Shown: piece by piece, positions 1 to 7,992 of the stretch
Position numbering within the stretch: the stretch's first letter is position 1
How the letters are laid out: the number at the start of each line of letters is the position of its first letter
Origin: Porticoccaceae bacterium
GTDB taxonomy: Bacteria; Pseudomonadota; Gammaproteobacteria; Pseudomonadales; Porticoccaceae
DNA: 32,116 bases
NCBI GenBank assembly: GCA_023228865.1
Contig: JALOAH010000052.1
Coordinates: 1-32,116 of the forward strand
Direction of reading: 5' to 3'
Translations under genes and position numbers: made by a program
Notes under the pieces: model-generated
The model's database searches: none
The model's input: only the letters and a program-made list of their open reading frames with translations
What the model was told of the DNA's origin: nothing

Positions 1-554
1 AGGCCGATCAGCCACAGGCTTTTCAGCTCGAGTCTCTGTTCAGAGAAACTTTTTTTGATGCCTACAACACCTTATTGGTGGGTGGTGTTGATGAGCCTCT
101 TTACCAGCCCGCCACGGATCAACAGGGCAGCCATTACATTTTTTACCGGGAGGATTATTTCTCCAGCGCTCTCCACGAAGTCGCCCACTGGTGTATTGCT
201 GGAGACGCACGCCGCCAGTTAGTGGATTTTGGTTACTGGTACAACCCCGATGGCCGCACGCTGAACCAGCAGCGCGCCTTTGAGCAGGTAGAGGTGAAGC
301 CCCAGGCGCTGGAATGGCTGTTTTCCGTAGCTGCGGGGATTAAGTTTAGGGTTAGCGCCGATAATCTTGGTGCCAGTGAAGCGGGGGCTATGGCGCCTTC
401 CAGGAGGTTTCTCGACGCCTTGCAACGTCAGGCCATTGCCTATTGCAATGGGGAGCTGTCCCCGCGTCCGGCGCAATTTATCCGTGCCCTGGCGGATTTT
501 TACGGTACTGTGGATGCGCTCAATCCAGACAATTATAAACAGCTGTCGCTCTAG
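1..554 (+). CDS. epmC: Elongation factor P hydroxylase EpmC (5' truncated by window edge)
   Basis: EpmC (YfcM family) hydroxylates the beta-lysylated lysine of elongation factor P, the last step of EF-P maturation, in the cytoplasm. The frame is open from base 3 to the stop at 552-554 with no ATG in the window. The upstream codons still read as family sequence (SLFRETFFDAYNTLL before VGGVDEPLY), so a TTG at 75 is not the real start and the gene begins just left of the window. Visible family hallmarks are HEVAHWCIAG, a metal-binding HExxH-like segment, then RRQLVDFGYWYNPDGR and FEQVEVKPQALEWLF. About 183 residues are present, against roughly 180 in the E. coli protein, so only a few residues are missing. 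The stop is 14 bases before pdxB, suggesting co-transcription. Confidence 0.93.
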   Translation, partial: ADQPQAFQLESLFRETFFDAYNTLLVGGVDEPLYQPATDQQGSHYIFYREDYFSSALHEVAHWCIAGDARRQLVDFGYWYNPDGRTLNQQRAFEQVEVKPQALEWLFSVAAGIKFRVSADNLGASEAGAMAPSRRFLDALQRQAIAYCNGELSPRPAQFIRALADFYGTVDALNPDNYKQLSL

Positions 555-568
555 AGCCTGATAACGCC

Positions 569-1726
569 ATGGTCAAAATCGTTGCTGACGAAAATATGCC
601 GGGAGTGGAACAGCTGTTTTCCCCTTTTGGCGATGTGCGCTTGCTTCCCGGTCGCAATCTCGACCCTAGAGATGTGGAGGACGCCGATGTTTTGCTGGTG
701 CGTTCCGTCACCCAGGTCAACGCAGCGTTACTGGCAAACAGCGGGGTAAAGTTTGTGGGTTCCGCCACCATAGGCACAGACCATATAGACAGCGCTTACC
801 TGGCCAGCCGCAACATTCAATTTGCCCACGCCCCCGGCTGCAATGCAGAGGCCGTGGTCGACTACGTACTGGCGACACTCTGTCAGCTTGAAGAAAACTG
901 GCGTCACAAAACCCTCGCCATTGTCGGCTGTGGCAATGTGGGTGGCCGCCTTTACAACCGTCTTGTGCAACTGGGTGTCAACTGCCTCTGCTACGACCCA
1001 TTTTTAACGGCGCAGCAACAGCAAAATCTTTGCGAATTTGGCGATATTTTCCAGGCCGATATCCTCTGCCTGCACACGCCGCTAACCACGGATGGCGCCT
1101 ATCCCAGCTGGCATTTGTTCGATCATCGCGTACTCCGCCGGCTAAAACCCGGCGCTCTAATTATCAACGCCGGCCGCGGCGCTGTTATTGACAACAGTGC
1201 CCTGATCACCGCCATCAAAGCCGGAAAAGTGCGGGCAGCTCTGGATGTTTGGGAAGGCGAACCCAACATTAACCCGGAGTTGCTAGATCTAGTCTCCCAG
1301 GGTACCCCCCATATTGCCGGGTACAGTCTGGAAGGGCGGCTGCGGGGCACCTTGATGATCTATCACCGTTTTTGTGAATGGTTGACAGTAGAACCACAGA
1401 TTAAAGACCTCAAAGGTTTGTTAACCCTTTGCAATATTCCGAGCACAGAGCCTCTCGATTTGAGCCATTGCCAGCACTTGCTGCGACAAGGAGCGGGCGA
1501 CGAGGAGCTGCAAGCGATTATCGCCGCCGCCTACAATCCCCAGAATGATTTCGCCAGACTGCGCCTGATCAACAGGGGGGAAGATTCCCTTGCTGCCGGG
1601 TTTGACAGCCTGCGTAAGCACTACCCTCTGCGGCGGGAATTTGGCTTTTTCACAATTCCCAAAATGGCGAGCTCAGGATTGCAGGGGCAGCTTCGCGCTG
1701 CGGGTTTTAAGCGGATCAATGAGTAG
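569..1726 (+). CDS. pdxB: Erythronate-4-phosphate dehydrogenase PdxB
   Basis: PdxB oxidises 4-phospho-D-erythronate to 2-oxo-3-hydroxy-4-phosphobutanoate in the DXP-dependent pyridoxal phosphate pathway, using NAD in the cytoplasm. The 385-residue protein opens with KIVADENMP, the typical PdxB start. It has the Rossmann glycine motif VGCGNVGGRL at about residues 119-127 and a D-2-hydroxyacid dehydrogenase catalytic set that I read as R203 (NAGRGAV), E231 (VWEGEP) and H248 (PHIAGYSLEGR). The C-terminal PdxB-specific dimerisation region (about 285-385) is complete. The ATG at 569 follows the epmC stop by 14 bases and has only a weak ribosome binding site, which fits translational coupling. Length matches the family (about 380). 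No terminator is obvious in the 225 bases after it. Confidence 0.96.
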   Translation: MVKIVADENMPGVEQLFSPFGDVRLLPGRNLDPRDVEDADVLLVRSVTQVNAALLANSGVKFVGSATIGTDHIDSAYLASRNIQFAHAPGCNAEAVVDYVLATLCQLEENWRHKTLAIVGCGNVGGRLYNRLVQLGVNCLCYDPFLTAQQQQNLCEFGDIFQADILCLHTPLTTDGAYPSWHLFDHRVLRRLKPGALIINAGRGAVIDNSALITAIKAGKVRAALDVWEGEPNINPELLDLVSQGTPHIAGYSLEGRLRGTLMIYHRFCEWLTVEPQIKDLKGLLTLCNIPSTEPLDLSHCQHLLRQGAGDEELQAIIAAAYNPQNDFARLRLINRGEDSLAAGFDSLRKHYPLRREFGFFTIPKMASSGLQGQLRAAGFKRINE

Positions 1727-1957
1727 CCGAGGGTTTGGCGAAGCGCATAAAGTCCGACTCTAATTGACAACCTATGTTAATCTTTGCGAAAACAAAGACG
1801 CCAACCTTTCATGAATAATGGCCAAATTGATCATTTACTGTCAGCTTGTTTATTTGCCGGGTGAAAACAAATGTCTATTTTTGAGGCTGCGGGATAACTG
1901 CAAGCGCTGACAATGTACTGAGTCACAGCAAGTAAGATAATCATCAATGGAGTGACT

Positions 1958-3544
1958 ATGCCAACGCTCAACCAAACCCCGGAACAGCTCGCCCGCGATC
2001 AGATTGATGATCTTTTGGCAAAAGCGGGCTGGGTTGTGCAGAATAAAAACAAAATGGATTTTTCTTCTTCGTTAGGCATAGCGGTTCGCGAGTACCAAAC
2101 CGATGTCGGCCCCGCTGACTACGTACTGTTTGTGGATAAGCAGGCCGTCGGCGTCATTGAAGCCAAGCCCGAGTCCTGGGGAGAGAAAATCACCATGGCT
2201 GAAGGCCAGTCCCAGGGTTATGCCAACGCTAAACTCAAGTGGGTAAACAACAGCCAGCCGTTGCGCTTTGAGGTGCTTTATGTGGAGTTGCTGCGCGAGC
2301 TGGGTAAGCAGAAAGGCATGCTGGGCCAGATTTTCACCAAAGCGCAAAACAAGATTCAAGACCCCGCCAAGCTGTACCGCCTGATCGACATGATCGACAG
2401 CACCCAATGGATCATGATGGGTGCCGATGTGAAGGGCGACATCTACGAAGGGCTGCTGGAAAAGAACGCGGAGGATACCAAATCGGGTGCCGGCCAGTAT
2501 TTCACACCCAGGGCATTGATCCGCGCCATGGTGGAGTGCGTTCGACCGGAACCTGGCAAAACCATCGCCGACGCGTCATGCGGTACGGGTGGATTTTTCC
2601 TGGCGGCCTATGACTTTCTGACCAATCCGGAAAACTATTCACTCGATAAAGAGCAAAAACAATTCCTGAAACACAGCACGTTCTATGGCAATGAAATCGT
2701 CGCCAATACCCGACGGTTGTGTTTGATGAATATGTTTTTACACAACATCGGCGAAATTGATGGCGATAGCCTGGTGTCTCCTAATGACGCGCTAATCGCG
2801 GCCAGCCCCGTTAGCGTAGACTATGTGCTCGCTAACCCACCGTTCGGCAAGAAAAGCTCAATGAGCTTTACCAACGAAGAAGGTGAACAGGAGACTGACG
2901 AGCTCACTTATAACCGCCAGGACTTTTGGGCCACAACCTCCAACAAGCAGCTCAATTTCGTTCAGCATATTCGTAGCATGTTAAAGACCACTGGCAAAGC
3001 CGCCGTCGTCGTGCCGGATAACGTGCTGTTTGAAGGCGGCGCGGGTGAAACGATTCGCAAGAAACTGCTGGAAAATACCACCCTGCATACCATTCTGCGT
3101 TTACCTACTGGCATCTTCTATGCCCAAGGGGTTAAGGCCAATGTGTTGTTTTTTGATAACCAGCCCGCCAGCCCTAAAGCACAGACCAAGGAGGTCTGGT
3201 TTTACGATTACCGCACGAATGTCCACCATACCCTCAAGAAAAAACCGCTACGCCTTGACGACTTGGCGGATTTTATTGCCTGCTATAGCCCAAAGAATCC
3301 CAATAAACGCAAGGCAACCTGGCACCCTGAAAAGAATCCTGAGGGTCGCTGGCGCAAATACAGCTATGAAGAACTGGTCGCTCGCGACAAAACCAGCCTG
3401 GATATTTTCTGGCTGAAGGACAAGAGTCTGACGGATCTGGACAATCTGCCAGAACCGGATGACCTCGCTGAAGAAATTATTGAAAACTTGGAGGCAGGAC
3501 TGAATAGCTTCAGAGAAGTTCTCAGTGGCTTGGTTCGGCAGTAA
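1958..3544 (+). CDS. Fusion of type I restriction HsdR N-terminal nuclease domain with HsdM-type N6-adenine methyltransferase
   Basis: This 528-residue protein joins two type I restriction subunits in one frame. Residues 1 to about 104 look like the N-terminus of an EcoEI-type HsdR: TPEQLARDQIDDLLAKAGW, then a PD-(D/E)xK nuclease core with D54 (GPADYVLF) and E68-A-K70 (VGVIEAKPE), all intact. From about residue 105 it becomes HsdM: ELLRELGKQ, the block DIYEGLLEKNA..KSGAGQYFTPR, SAM motif I DASCGTGG (205-212), catalytic NPPF (293-296), and the usual HsdM tail ending in the TSLDIFWLKD region and a C-terminal helix. The first 70 or so HsdM residues are missing, replaced by the nuclease domain. 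No target-recognition domain is present and no hsdS or helicase-bearing hsdR follows. The ATG at 1958 is chosen because GGAG lies 5 bases upstream; a GTG at 1952 is also in frame. Neighbours are housekeeping genes, so it is probably acquired. Domain identity is confident; activity is inferred. Confidence 0.88.
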   Translation: MPTLNQTPEQLARDQIDDLLAKAGWVVQNKNKMDFSSSLGIAVREYQTDVGPADYVLFVDKQAVGVIEAKPESWGEKITMAEGQSQGYANAKLKWVNNSQPLRFEVLYVELLRELGKQKGMLGQIFTKAQNKIQDPAKLYRLIDMIDSTQWIMMGADVKGDIYEGLLEKNAEDTKSGAGQYFTPRALIRAMVECVRPEPGKTIADASCGTGGFFLAAYDFLTNPENYSLDKEQKQFLKHSTFYGNEIVANTRRLCLMNMFLHNIGEIDGDSLVSPNDALIAASPVSVDYVLANPPFGKKSSMSFTNEEGEQETDELTYNRQDFWATTSNKQLNFVQHIRSMLKTTGKAAVVVPDNVLFEGGAGETIRKKLLENTTLHTILRLPTGIFYAQGVKANVLFFDNQPASPKAQTKEVWFYDYRTNVHHTLKKKPLRLDDLADFIACYSPKNPNKRKATWHPEKNPEGRWRKYSYEELVARDKTSLDIFWLKDKSLTDLDNLPEPDDLAEEIIENLEAGLNSFREVLSGLVRQ

Positions 3545-3670
3545 TGTACTCCAAGCGTTGTGCTGTGATAGGTTAAATCGATAAAGATGGCAATTGGTGC
3601 CCTGATAGCTTGAATAGCTTTTGGGTTGGTAGCAGGGAACAGCTGCTGAGTATTGAGAGTAGCGCTATTT

Positions 3671-4036
3671 ATGGTTGCGACATTTCTGATGACACTTGCC
3701 CTGGCCTTTGTTGTGGTTTTAGTGGCGCTGTTGCTGTTCTGGAAATTTGGCGCTCCCTTTTACCGTGTCGAAAAGGAAAATATCGTCAAGCTTCTGGAGC
3801 TTATCCTTTCCGGGCAGGCGACGGAGGCTGATTGGGAGGTGTTTGCCGGTTACCCCATTCGCCATGATGCCGAACTGGAAAAGATACAACAGCGTTGCCT
3901 GGATATTGCCGAAAGCCATTACACAGGTGGGCGGCGCGTGCTGTTCACCGAGGAAGGGCTCGCCCTGTTGCAAAAAGTTCTCGATGACCTCCGCGACGAT
4001 TTCAATCACGACAGCACTGACAACCAGCGCCGTTGA
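3671..4036 (+). CDS. Small single-span membrane protein of unknown function
   Basis: A protein of about 121 residues that I cannot assign to a named family. It starts with one hydrophobic segment (residues about 2-25, rich in L, V, A and F), followed by a soluble charged domain with FYRVEKENIVKLLELILSGQAT, then GYPIRHDAELEKIQQRCLDIAE and RVLFTEEGLALLQKVLDDLRDD. The last part looks helical and acidic. The predicted topology is an N-terminal membrane anchor with a small cytoplasmic domain. The start is uncertain: ATG 3671 has a weak GAGAG 11 bases upstream, and a TTG at 3653 adds six residues. It sits between the restriction-like fusion and the ureohydrolase gene, and reads in the same direction as both. 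The reading frame ends 75 bases before the next start. Confidence 0.7.
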   Translation: MVATFLMTLALAFVVVLVALLLFWKFGAPFYRVEKENIVKLLELILSGQATEADWEVFAGYPIRHDAELEKIQQRCLDIAESHYTGGRRVLFTEEGLALLQKVLDDLRDDFNHDSTDNQRR

Positions 4037-4110
4037 ATACAGCGTCAAAAAATAATGGCTTTGCCGTTACAATGCCCGCCTCTAAATTAAAGCCCTTTGA
4101 GGAGTTGACC

Positions 4111-5172
4111 ATGGCTGCCCCCGAAAATACAGGTTTTGACCCCGCGCTGACAGGCTCCGCCGACGAGGGAATTTACGGCATAGCCGGCAGCCTCGATGGG
4201 GCGGCTTTGGTTTATGTGCCTGTGCCCTGGGAGGCGACCACCTCTTACGGTAACGGCACATCCAAAGGGCCAAACGCCATTCTTCAGGCCAGCCCCCAAC
4301 TCGATCTTTACTGCCGCGATCTTGATGACCATTATTTGCAGGGTTTTTATCTCGATGAAGCCGAGGAGGAAATCAGTTGCCTTAATAACAGCTGCAAGCC
4401 ATTGGCGCAGGCAGTGCAAGAAGAACTGGAAAGCCGCGGTAATCTCAATGGAAGGCCGGATCTGGTTGCGGCGCGGGAGACGGTCAATGCAGGCTCGCGG
4501 CGGGTCAATGAGTTGGTTTATCAGCGCTGTGTCGAGCTGGACGCGATGGGAAAAAAAATTGCCCTGATCGGTGGTGATCATTCCAGCCCCCTGGGGTTGA
4601 TCCGCCATATCGGCGAAAAATACCAGGGGGATTTTTCCGTACTTCATATCGATGCCCATCTCGATCTGCGCCACAGCTATCAGGGCTTTGAGTTTTCCCA
4701 CGCTTCCATTATGCGCAATGTGATGGCATTGGAAAAAGCGCCGCAAAAACTGGTGCAGGTGGGTATTCGCGATTTTTGTGAAGAGGAGTGCCGTTTTGCC
4801 GCCGATGATGGGCGCATCAGCGTTTTTTACGATGAGGATATAAAAGAGGCGCTTTACCGCGGTGCCACGTTTGCTAGTATTGTCGAGGCTATTGTCGGCG
4901 AGCTGTCGCAAAAGGTGTATGTTTCCTTTGATATCGACGGCCTCAAGCCGGATCTCTGCCCCCACACAGGCACCCCCGTTGCCGGGGGACTTGAATTTGA
5001 CCAGGCCAGATTTCTGATCAAGGCGCTGGTAAAAAGTGGCAGGGAAATTGTCGGCTTTGATCTCTGCGAAGTCTGTCCCAACCCGGAAAATCCCCAGGAT
5101 GAATGGGATGGCAATGTGGGCGCCAGAATCCTGTTTTTGCTCAGCAGCTGGATGATGGAAAGCGGCCAATAA
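4111..5172 (+). CDS. Agmatinase/arginase-family ureohydrolase (dimanganese)
   Basis: A 353-residue member of the ureohydrolase superfamily, which cleaves guanidino compounds (agmatine, arginine, guanidinobutyrate, formiminoglutamate) to urea or formamide and an amine, using two Mn ions. All metal-ligand motifs are visible: GGDHS with H157, DAHLDLR with D181, H183 and D185, and SFDIDGLKPDLCPHTGTPV with D274 and D276. The N-terminal part carries the family segment VPWEATTSYGNGTSKGPNAIL. The substrate cannot be read from sequence. The protein is longer than typical SpeB (about 306) because of an insertion around residues 80-135, so a non-canonical agmatinase-like role is possible. ATG 4111 is chosen because GAGGAG lies 6 bases upstream. 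An upstream in-frame TTG at 4033 would overlap the previous gene and lacks a binding site. No speA is nearby. Confidence 0.88.
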   Translation: MAAPENTGFDPALTGSADEGIYGIAGSLDGAALVYVPVPWEATTSYGNGTSKGPNAILQASPQLDLYCRDLDDHYLQGFYLDEAEEEISCLNNSCKPLAQAVQEELESRGNLNGRPDLVAARETVNAGSRRVNELVYQRCVELDAMGKKIALIGGDHSSPLGLIRHIGEKYQGDFSVLHIDAHLDLRHSYQGFEFSHASIMRNVMALEKAPQKLVQVGIRDFCEEECRFAADDGRISVFYDEDIKEALYRGATFASIVEAIVGELSQKVYVSFDIDGLKPDLCPHTGTPVAGGLEFDQARFLIKALVKSGREIVGFDLCEVCPNPENPQDEWDGNVGARILFLLSSWMMESGQ

Positions 5173-5191
5173 AAATATTTTTCGCGGTTGT

Positions 5192-5239
5192 CGGAATAAA
5201 GAATGGCCAACACTTGAAGATAATGCCAAGTGTTGGCCA
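5192..5239 (-). terminator. Rho-independent terminator for the bacteriohemerythrin gene
   Basis: A perfect 13-base-pair inverted repeat (TGGCCAACACTTG at 5204-5216 and its complement at 5227-5239) with a 10-base loop. Read on the minus strand the second arm is followed by a T-rich tail (TTCTTTATT). On the plus strand no T tract follows. This fits a terminator for the minus-strand gene ending at 5288, in a convergent gap. Confidence 0.65.
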
Positions 5240-5287
5240 GAGGCGGCTAAGTCAATAGTCGGCTAAAAAAAGAATGTCGCTGGGTTT

Positions 5288-5740
5288 TTAACCAAAAAGC
5301 CGGGCAAAAAAGCCTTTTTTCTTGGCTATGGGATTGCCGCTGGTTTCCATAAAAATTTTTACGGACTCGGCGTAGTCGGCATCGTCGCGCTTGATGTGGT
5401 TGACCAGCCAGGTGCGCAGCAATGTCAGCAGTGGCCGACTGATATCCTCGCCAAGCTCAAAGCGCTGCTGGAAGTCGGCCATTTTTTTGGTGAACAGCTG
5501 GTGGACTTTTTTGTGAGCGTGCACAAAGGGATAGCCGGATTCTTCCTGCAGGTCTTCCTCAAAGGCAAAGTGGGACAATGTGTATTCCACCATTTGTTCG
5601 AGTACTGTGCCTACTTCTTCCCGGCTGTGGTTTTCGATGGCATCGTGGAGCTGGTTGATGTATTCGACGATGCGCTGGTGCTGGTTATCGATGACCTGGA
5701 TACCCGTATCCAGGTCGCTGGTCCATTTCATGTACGCCAT
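5288..5740 (-). CDS. Bacteriohemerythrin (oxygen-binding di-iron protein)
   Basis: A 150-residue single-domain hemerythrin, a four-helix bundle that binds oxygen at a non-haem di-iron centre. It may carry, store or sense oxygen. Expected ligands are present in order: H21 (IDNQHQRI), H57 and E61 (SHFAFEED), H76 and H80 (HAHKKVHQLF), and H115 with D119/D120 (VNHIKRDDADY). The N-terminal MKWTSDLDTGIQVIDNQH is the usual bacteriohemerythrin opening. The domain ends near residue 130. The last 15 or so residues form a basic and aromatic tail ending KKKGFFARLFG, which looks like an amphipathic membrane or partner-binding peptide. The gene is monocistronic on the minus strand with its own terminator, convergent with the ureohydrolase gene. 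Confidence 0.94.
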   Translation of the reverse strand: MAYMKWTSDLDTGIQVIDNQHQRIVEYINQLHDAIENHSREEVGTVLEQMVEYTLSHFAFEEDLQEESGYPFVHAHKKVHQLFTKKMADFQQRFELGEDISRPLLTLLRTWLVNHIKRDDADYAESVKIFMETSGNPIAKKKGFFARLFG

Positions 5741-5841
5741 GTTTGTTTCCGCCTGTTGGGTCGCTATTCAATGGCTCAACATTAACGGCTGGCGTTGGTG
5801 GCGTCCTTAATCCATATCAACTACCAATGATTTTCACCTAC

Positions 5842-7905
5842 CTATTCTTTGCCGGAGGAATAATCCAGGCGCTTTGAAAAGGCGTCAAAGCTGTAGGGTC
5901 TGCCGAGAAACTCTGCCACCAGCTCAGCTGCGGGTTTTGCGCCGCCGGGAGCTAGGATGGTGTCGCGGTAGCGCCGCGCCGTGTTTTTGTCGCGAAGACC
6001 CTGTTTTTCAAATTCACTGAACAAATCGACGGCGATGACCTTTGACCACATGTAGGTGTAGTAAATGGCGGAGTAACCGTTGAGATGGCCGAGGTTGGCA
6101 AAAAAGTAGGTGTTGTCCTGGTGCGGAAAGGGGGAGTAGGTGGCCTCAAGCTCCAGCATTTTGTCCACCAAATTGAAGCTGTTCGGGTTGAGGCGATGGT
6201 ATTCCAGGGACAGTGCCGAATAAAACATTTGCACAGCGGTGTTGGCGCCTTCGCCGAACTGGCGCGCTGCCCTGAGTTTGTCCACCAGTTCGCCGGGAAT
6301 CGCCTCGCCATCGGCATTAATGGCGAAGGATTGCAATGTGTCTTTGTCGTAAATCCACTCCTCCAGCATTTGCGATGGCGCCTCGACAAAATCCCATTCT
6401 GTGGCAATGCCGCTGAGCAGCGCCCAGTTCTGGTGGCCGCCGAACAGGGAGTGAAGCAAATGGCCAAATTCGTGAAGAAAGGTACGCACTTCTGAAAATT
6501 CCAGGGGCTCAGCGGGATTGGTGCCGCCGGCAAAGTTGCACACGAGTGTGGATACGGGCAGTTGTTCTCCGGCAATGCCGACCTGGTTGATAAAGGCGGC
6601 GGCGTGCTGGTATTTGCCGTCCCTGGGGTGCATGTCCATATAGAAGCGGCCAATAAGCTGGTCGCCCTGATACATTTCGTAGGACTCCACTGCGGGGTGC
6701 CAGGTTTCCGTTTGCCAGGGGCGAATGCTGACATCAAAAAGATGCTCTACCAGGCTGAAAATACCATCCCTGACCCGATTGTAGGGAAAGTATTGCCGCA
6801 GTTCGTGGGCGTTGACCTCATACTTTTCGCGGCGAATCATCTCCTCCAGATAGATAGTCTGCCAGCGTTCAACCTGGGTTGCCTCGGGATCAATGGTTTT
6901 CAGTCTCGCCAGTAGTTCCCCGGTATCCTGGCGCGCCGCAGGTTTTGCCATGGCGTCAATGCGCTTGATAAATTCCAGGGCGTTATTGGCAGAACCGATC
7001 ATTTTGTCGTTGGTGATCAGATCGGCGTAGTTATCAAAACCGAGCAGGTTGGCGAGCTGGTGGCGCAATTCCAGCATGGATTTCAGGACTTTTTCATTCT
7101 GGGGGTAACCCCGGGATCTGTCCTCTTGCCGCAAGAGCCTGCGCACTTCATCGGAATGGGCGTAGGTGTAAACGGGAATGGAGTCCACATAGCGGGTAGA
7201 AATACGGATTTTGCCGTTGTCCTCAATTTTTTTCGCGGCGATAAAGTCGGCGGGCATGCCCTCAAGTTGCTCGGGGGTGACTTCGATATAGCGCACATCT
7301 TCGAGAATATTGCGATCGAATTGCTGGCCTAGCTGGGTGAGTTGATCATTAATATTGCGAATTTGCGCCCGGATTTGTTCGTCCTTGTCGACGCCGGAAA
7401 GTTTGAAACCCTGAAGGGTGCGGAAATGGTAGCGCTGGGTATCGGCGGGCGCTGTGCTGACGTCGGTGTTGGCCACGGCCTCATAAATGCCGTGGGAAAG
7501 ACTGAGGCGGGTGGCTATATCTGCATAGGCGGTAGTGCAGGTTGCCCCATGTTCTCTAACGCTGTTGTCCGGGTGGACATTTTCCATCAGGCCGGCAAAG
7601 TTGGCGCCGTCGGCAATTTGCCTTTCAATGCGGTTCAGGGGTTCGAGAACGGTGGCAACGCTGTAGGGTTTGCCGCGAGTTTCCAGTGTGGCTATGGATG
7701 CCTCAATAGCGCGAATGTCGGCGCTGCAATCATTCATCCAGGCGCTTGCTGATGGAGCTGTTTGCGCCGGTTCCAGAGCCGCGTTTGCCGCAGTGCTGCC
7801 GAGGGTGTCGTTGCTGTCAACGGCTTGGGGTTGTTCGGATTTGGTGCACCCGGCTAATAAAATAGAGAGTGAAACTGCCAGTAGTGTTAAAGCCCGTCGA
7901 CCCAT
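5842..7905 (-). CDS. Lipoprotein zinc metallopeptidase, family M3
   Basis: A 687-residue M3-family (thimet oligopeptidase / oligopeptidase A / peptidyl-dipeptidase) zinc peptidase that cleaves short peptides. The zinc site is HEFGH at 478-482, with the third ligand E508 in DFVEAPSQ, exactly the M3 arrangement. The N-terminus is a lipoprotein signal: RR, a hydrophobic core, then LLAGC with C20 as the lipidated residue. A linker of about 35 residues rich in A, S and T follows. The mature enzyme is therefore expected outside the cytoplasm, anchored to a membrane, unlike cytosolic OpdA or PrlC. Residues about 80-400 are the helical M3 N-lobe. The gene is divergent from bcp; the 87 bases between the two start codons must hold both promoters. 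It lies on the minus strand like bacteriohemerythrin, 101 bases upstream of that gene's start. Confidence 0.93.
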   Translation of the reverse strand: MGRRALTLLAVSLSILLAGCTKSEQPQAVDSNDTLGSTAANAALEPAQTAPSASAWMNDCSADIRAIEASIATLETRGKPYSVATVLEPLNRIERQIADGANFAGLMENVHPDNSVREHGATCTTAYADIATRLSLSHGIYEAVANTDVSTAPADTQRYHFRTLQGFKLSGVDKDEQIRAQIRNINDQLTQLGQQFDRNILEDVRYIEVTPEQLEGMPADFIAAKKIEDNGKIRISTRYVDSIPVYTYAHSDEVRRLLRQEDRSRGYPQNEKVLKSMLELRHQLANLLGFDNYADLITNDKMIGSANNALEFIKRIDAMAKPAARQDTGELLARLKTIDPEATQVERWQTIYLEEMIRREKYEVNAHELRQYFPYNRVRDGIFSLVEHLFDVSIRPWQTETWHPAVESYEMYQGDQLIGRFYMDMHPRDGKYQHAAAFINQVGIAGEQLPVSTLVCNFAGGTNPAEPLEFSEVRTFLHEFGHLLHSLFGGHQNWALLSGIATEWDFVEAPSQMLEEWIYDKDTLQSFAINADGEAIPGELVDKLRAARQFGEGANTAVQMFYSALSLEYHRLNPNSFNLVDKMLELEATYSPFPHQDNTYFFANLGHLNGYSAIYYTYMWSKVIAVDLFSEFEKQGLRDKNTARRYRDTILAPGGAKPAAELVAEFLGRPYSFDAFSKRLDYSSGKE

Positions 7906-7992
7906 CTGCTGCTCCTGATGCTTATAGTCATTGAATCAATGAGCTATTCTGATAGAGTCTCACGCATTCTTCCAGTAAATAAGGACAACCCC

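Noticed and set aside
75..554. TTG 75 as the start of epmC.
   Set aside because: Family-like residues continue upstream to the window edge, so the gene starts outside.
1764..1800. TTGACA at 1764 as the promoter of the fusion gene.
   Set aside because: No acceptable -10 box is found 16-18 bases downstream.
3501..3620. A ten-base direct repeat TGAATAGCTT at 3501 and 3611 around the end of the fusion gene, considered as an insertion boundary.
   Set aside because: Both copies are on the same side of the gene, one lies in the coding sequence, and no matching copy is seen upstream.
5204..5239. The perfect 13-base inverted repeat as a protein operator or mobile-element end.
   Set aside because: Its place in a convergent gap and T-rich tail on the minus strand are explained by a terminator.
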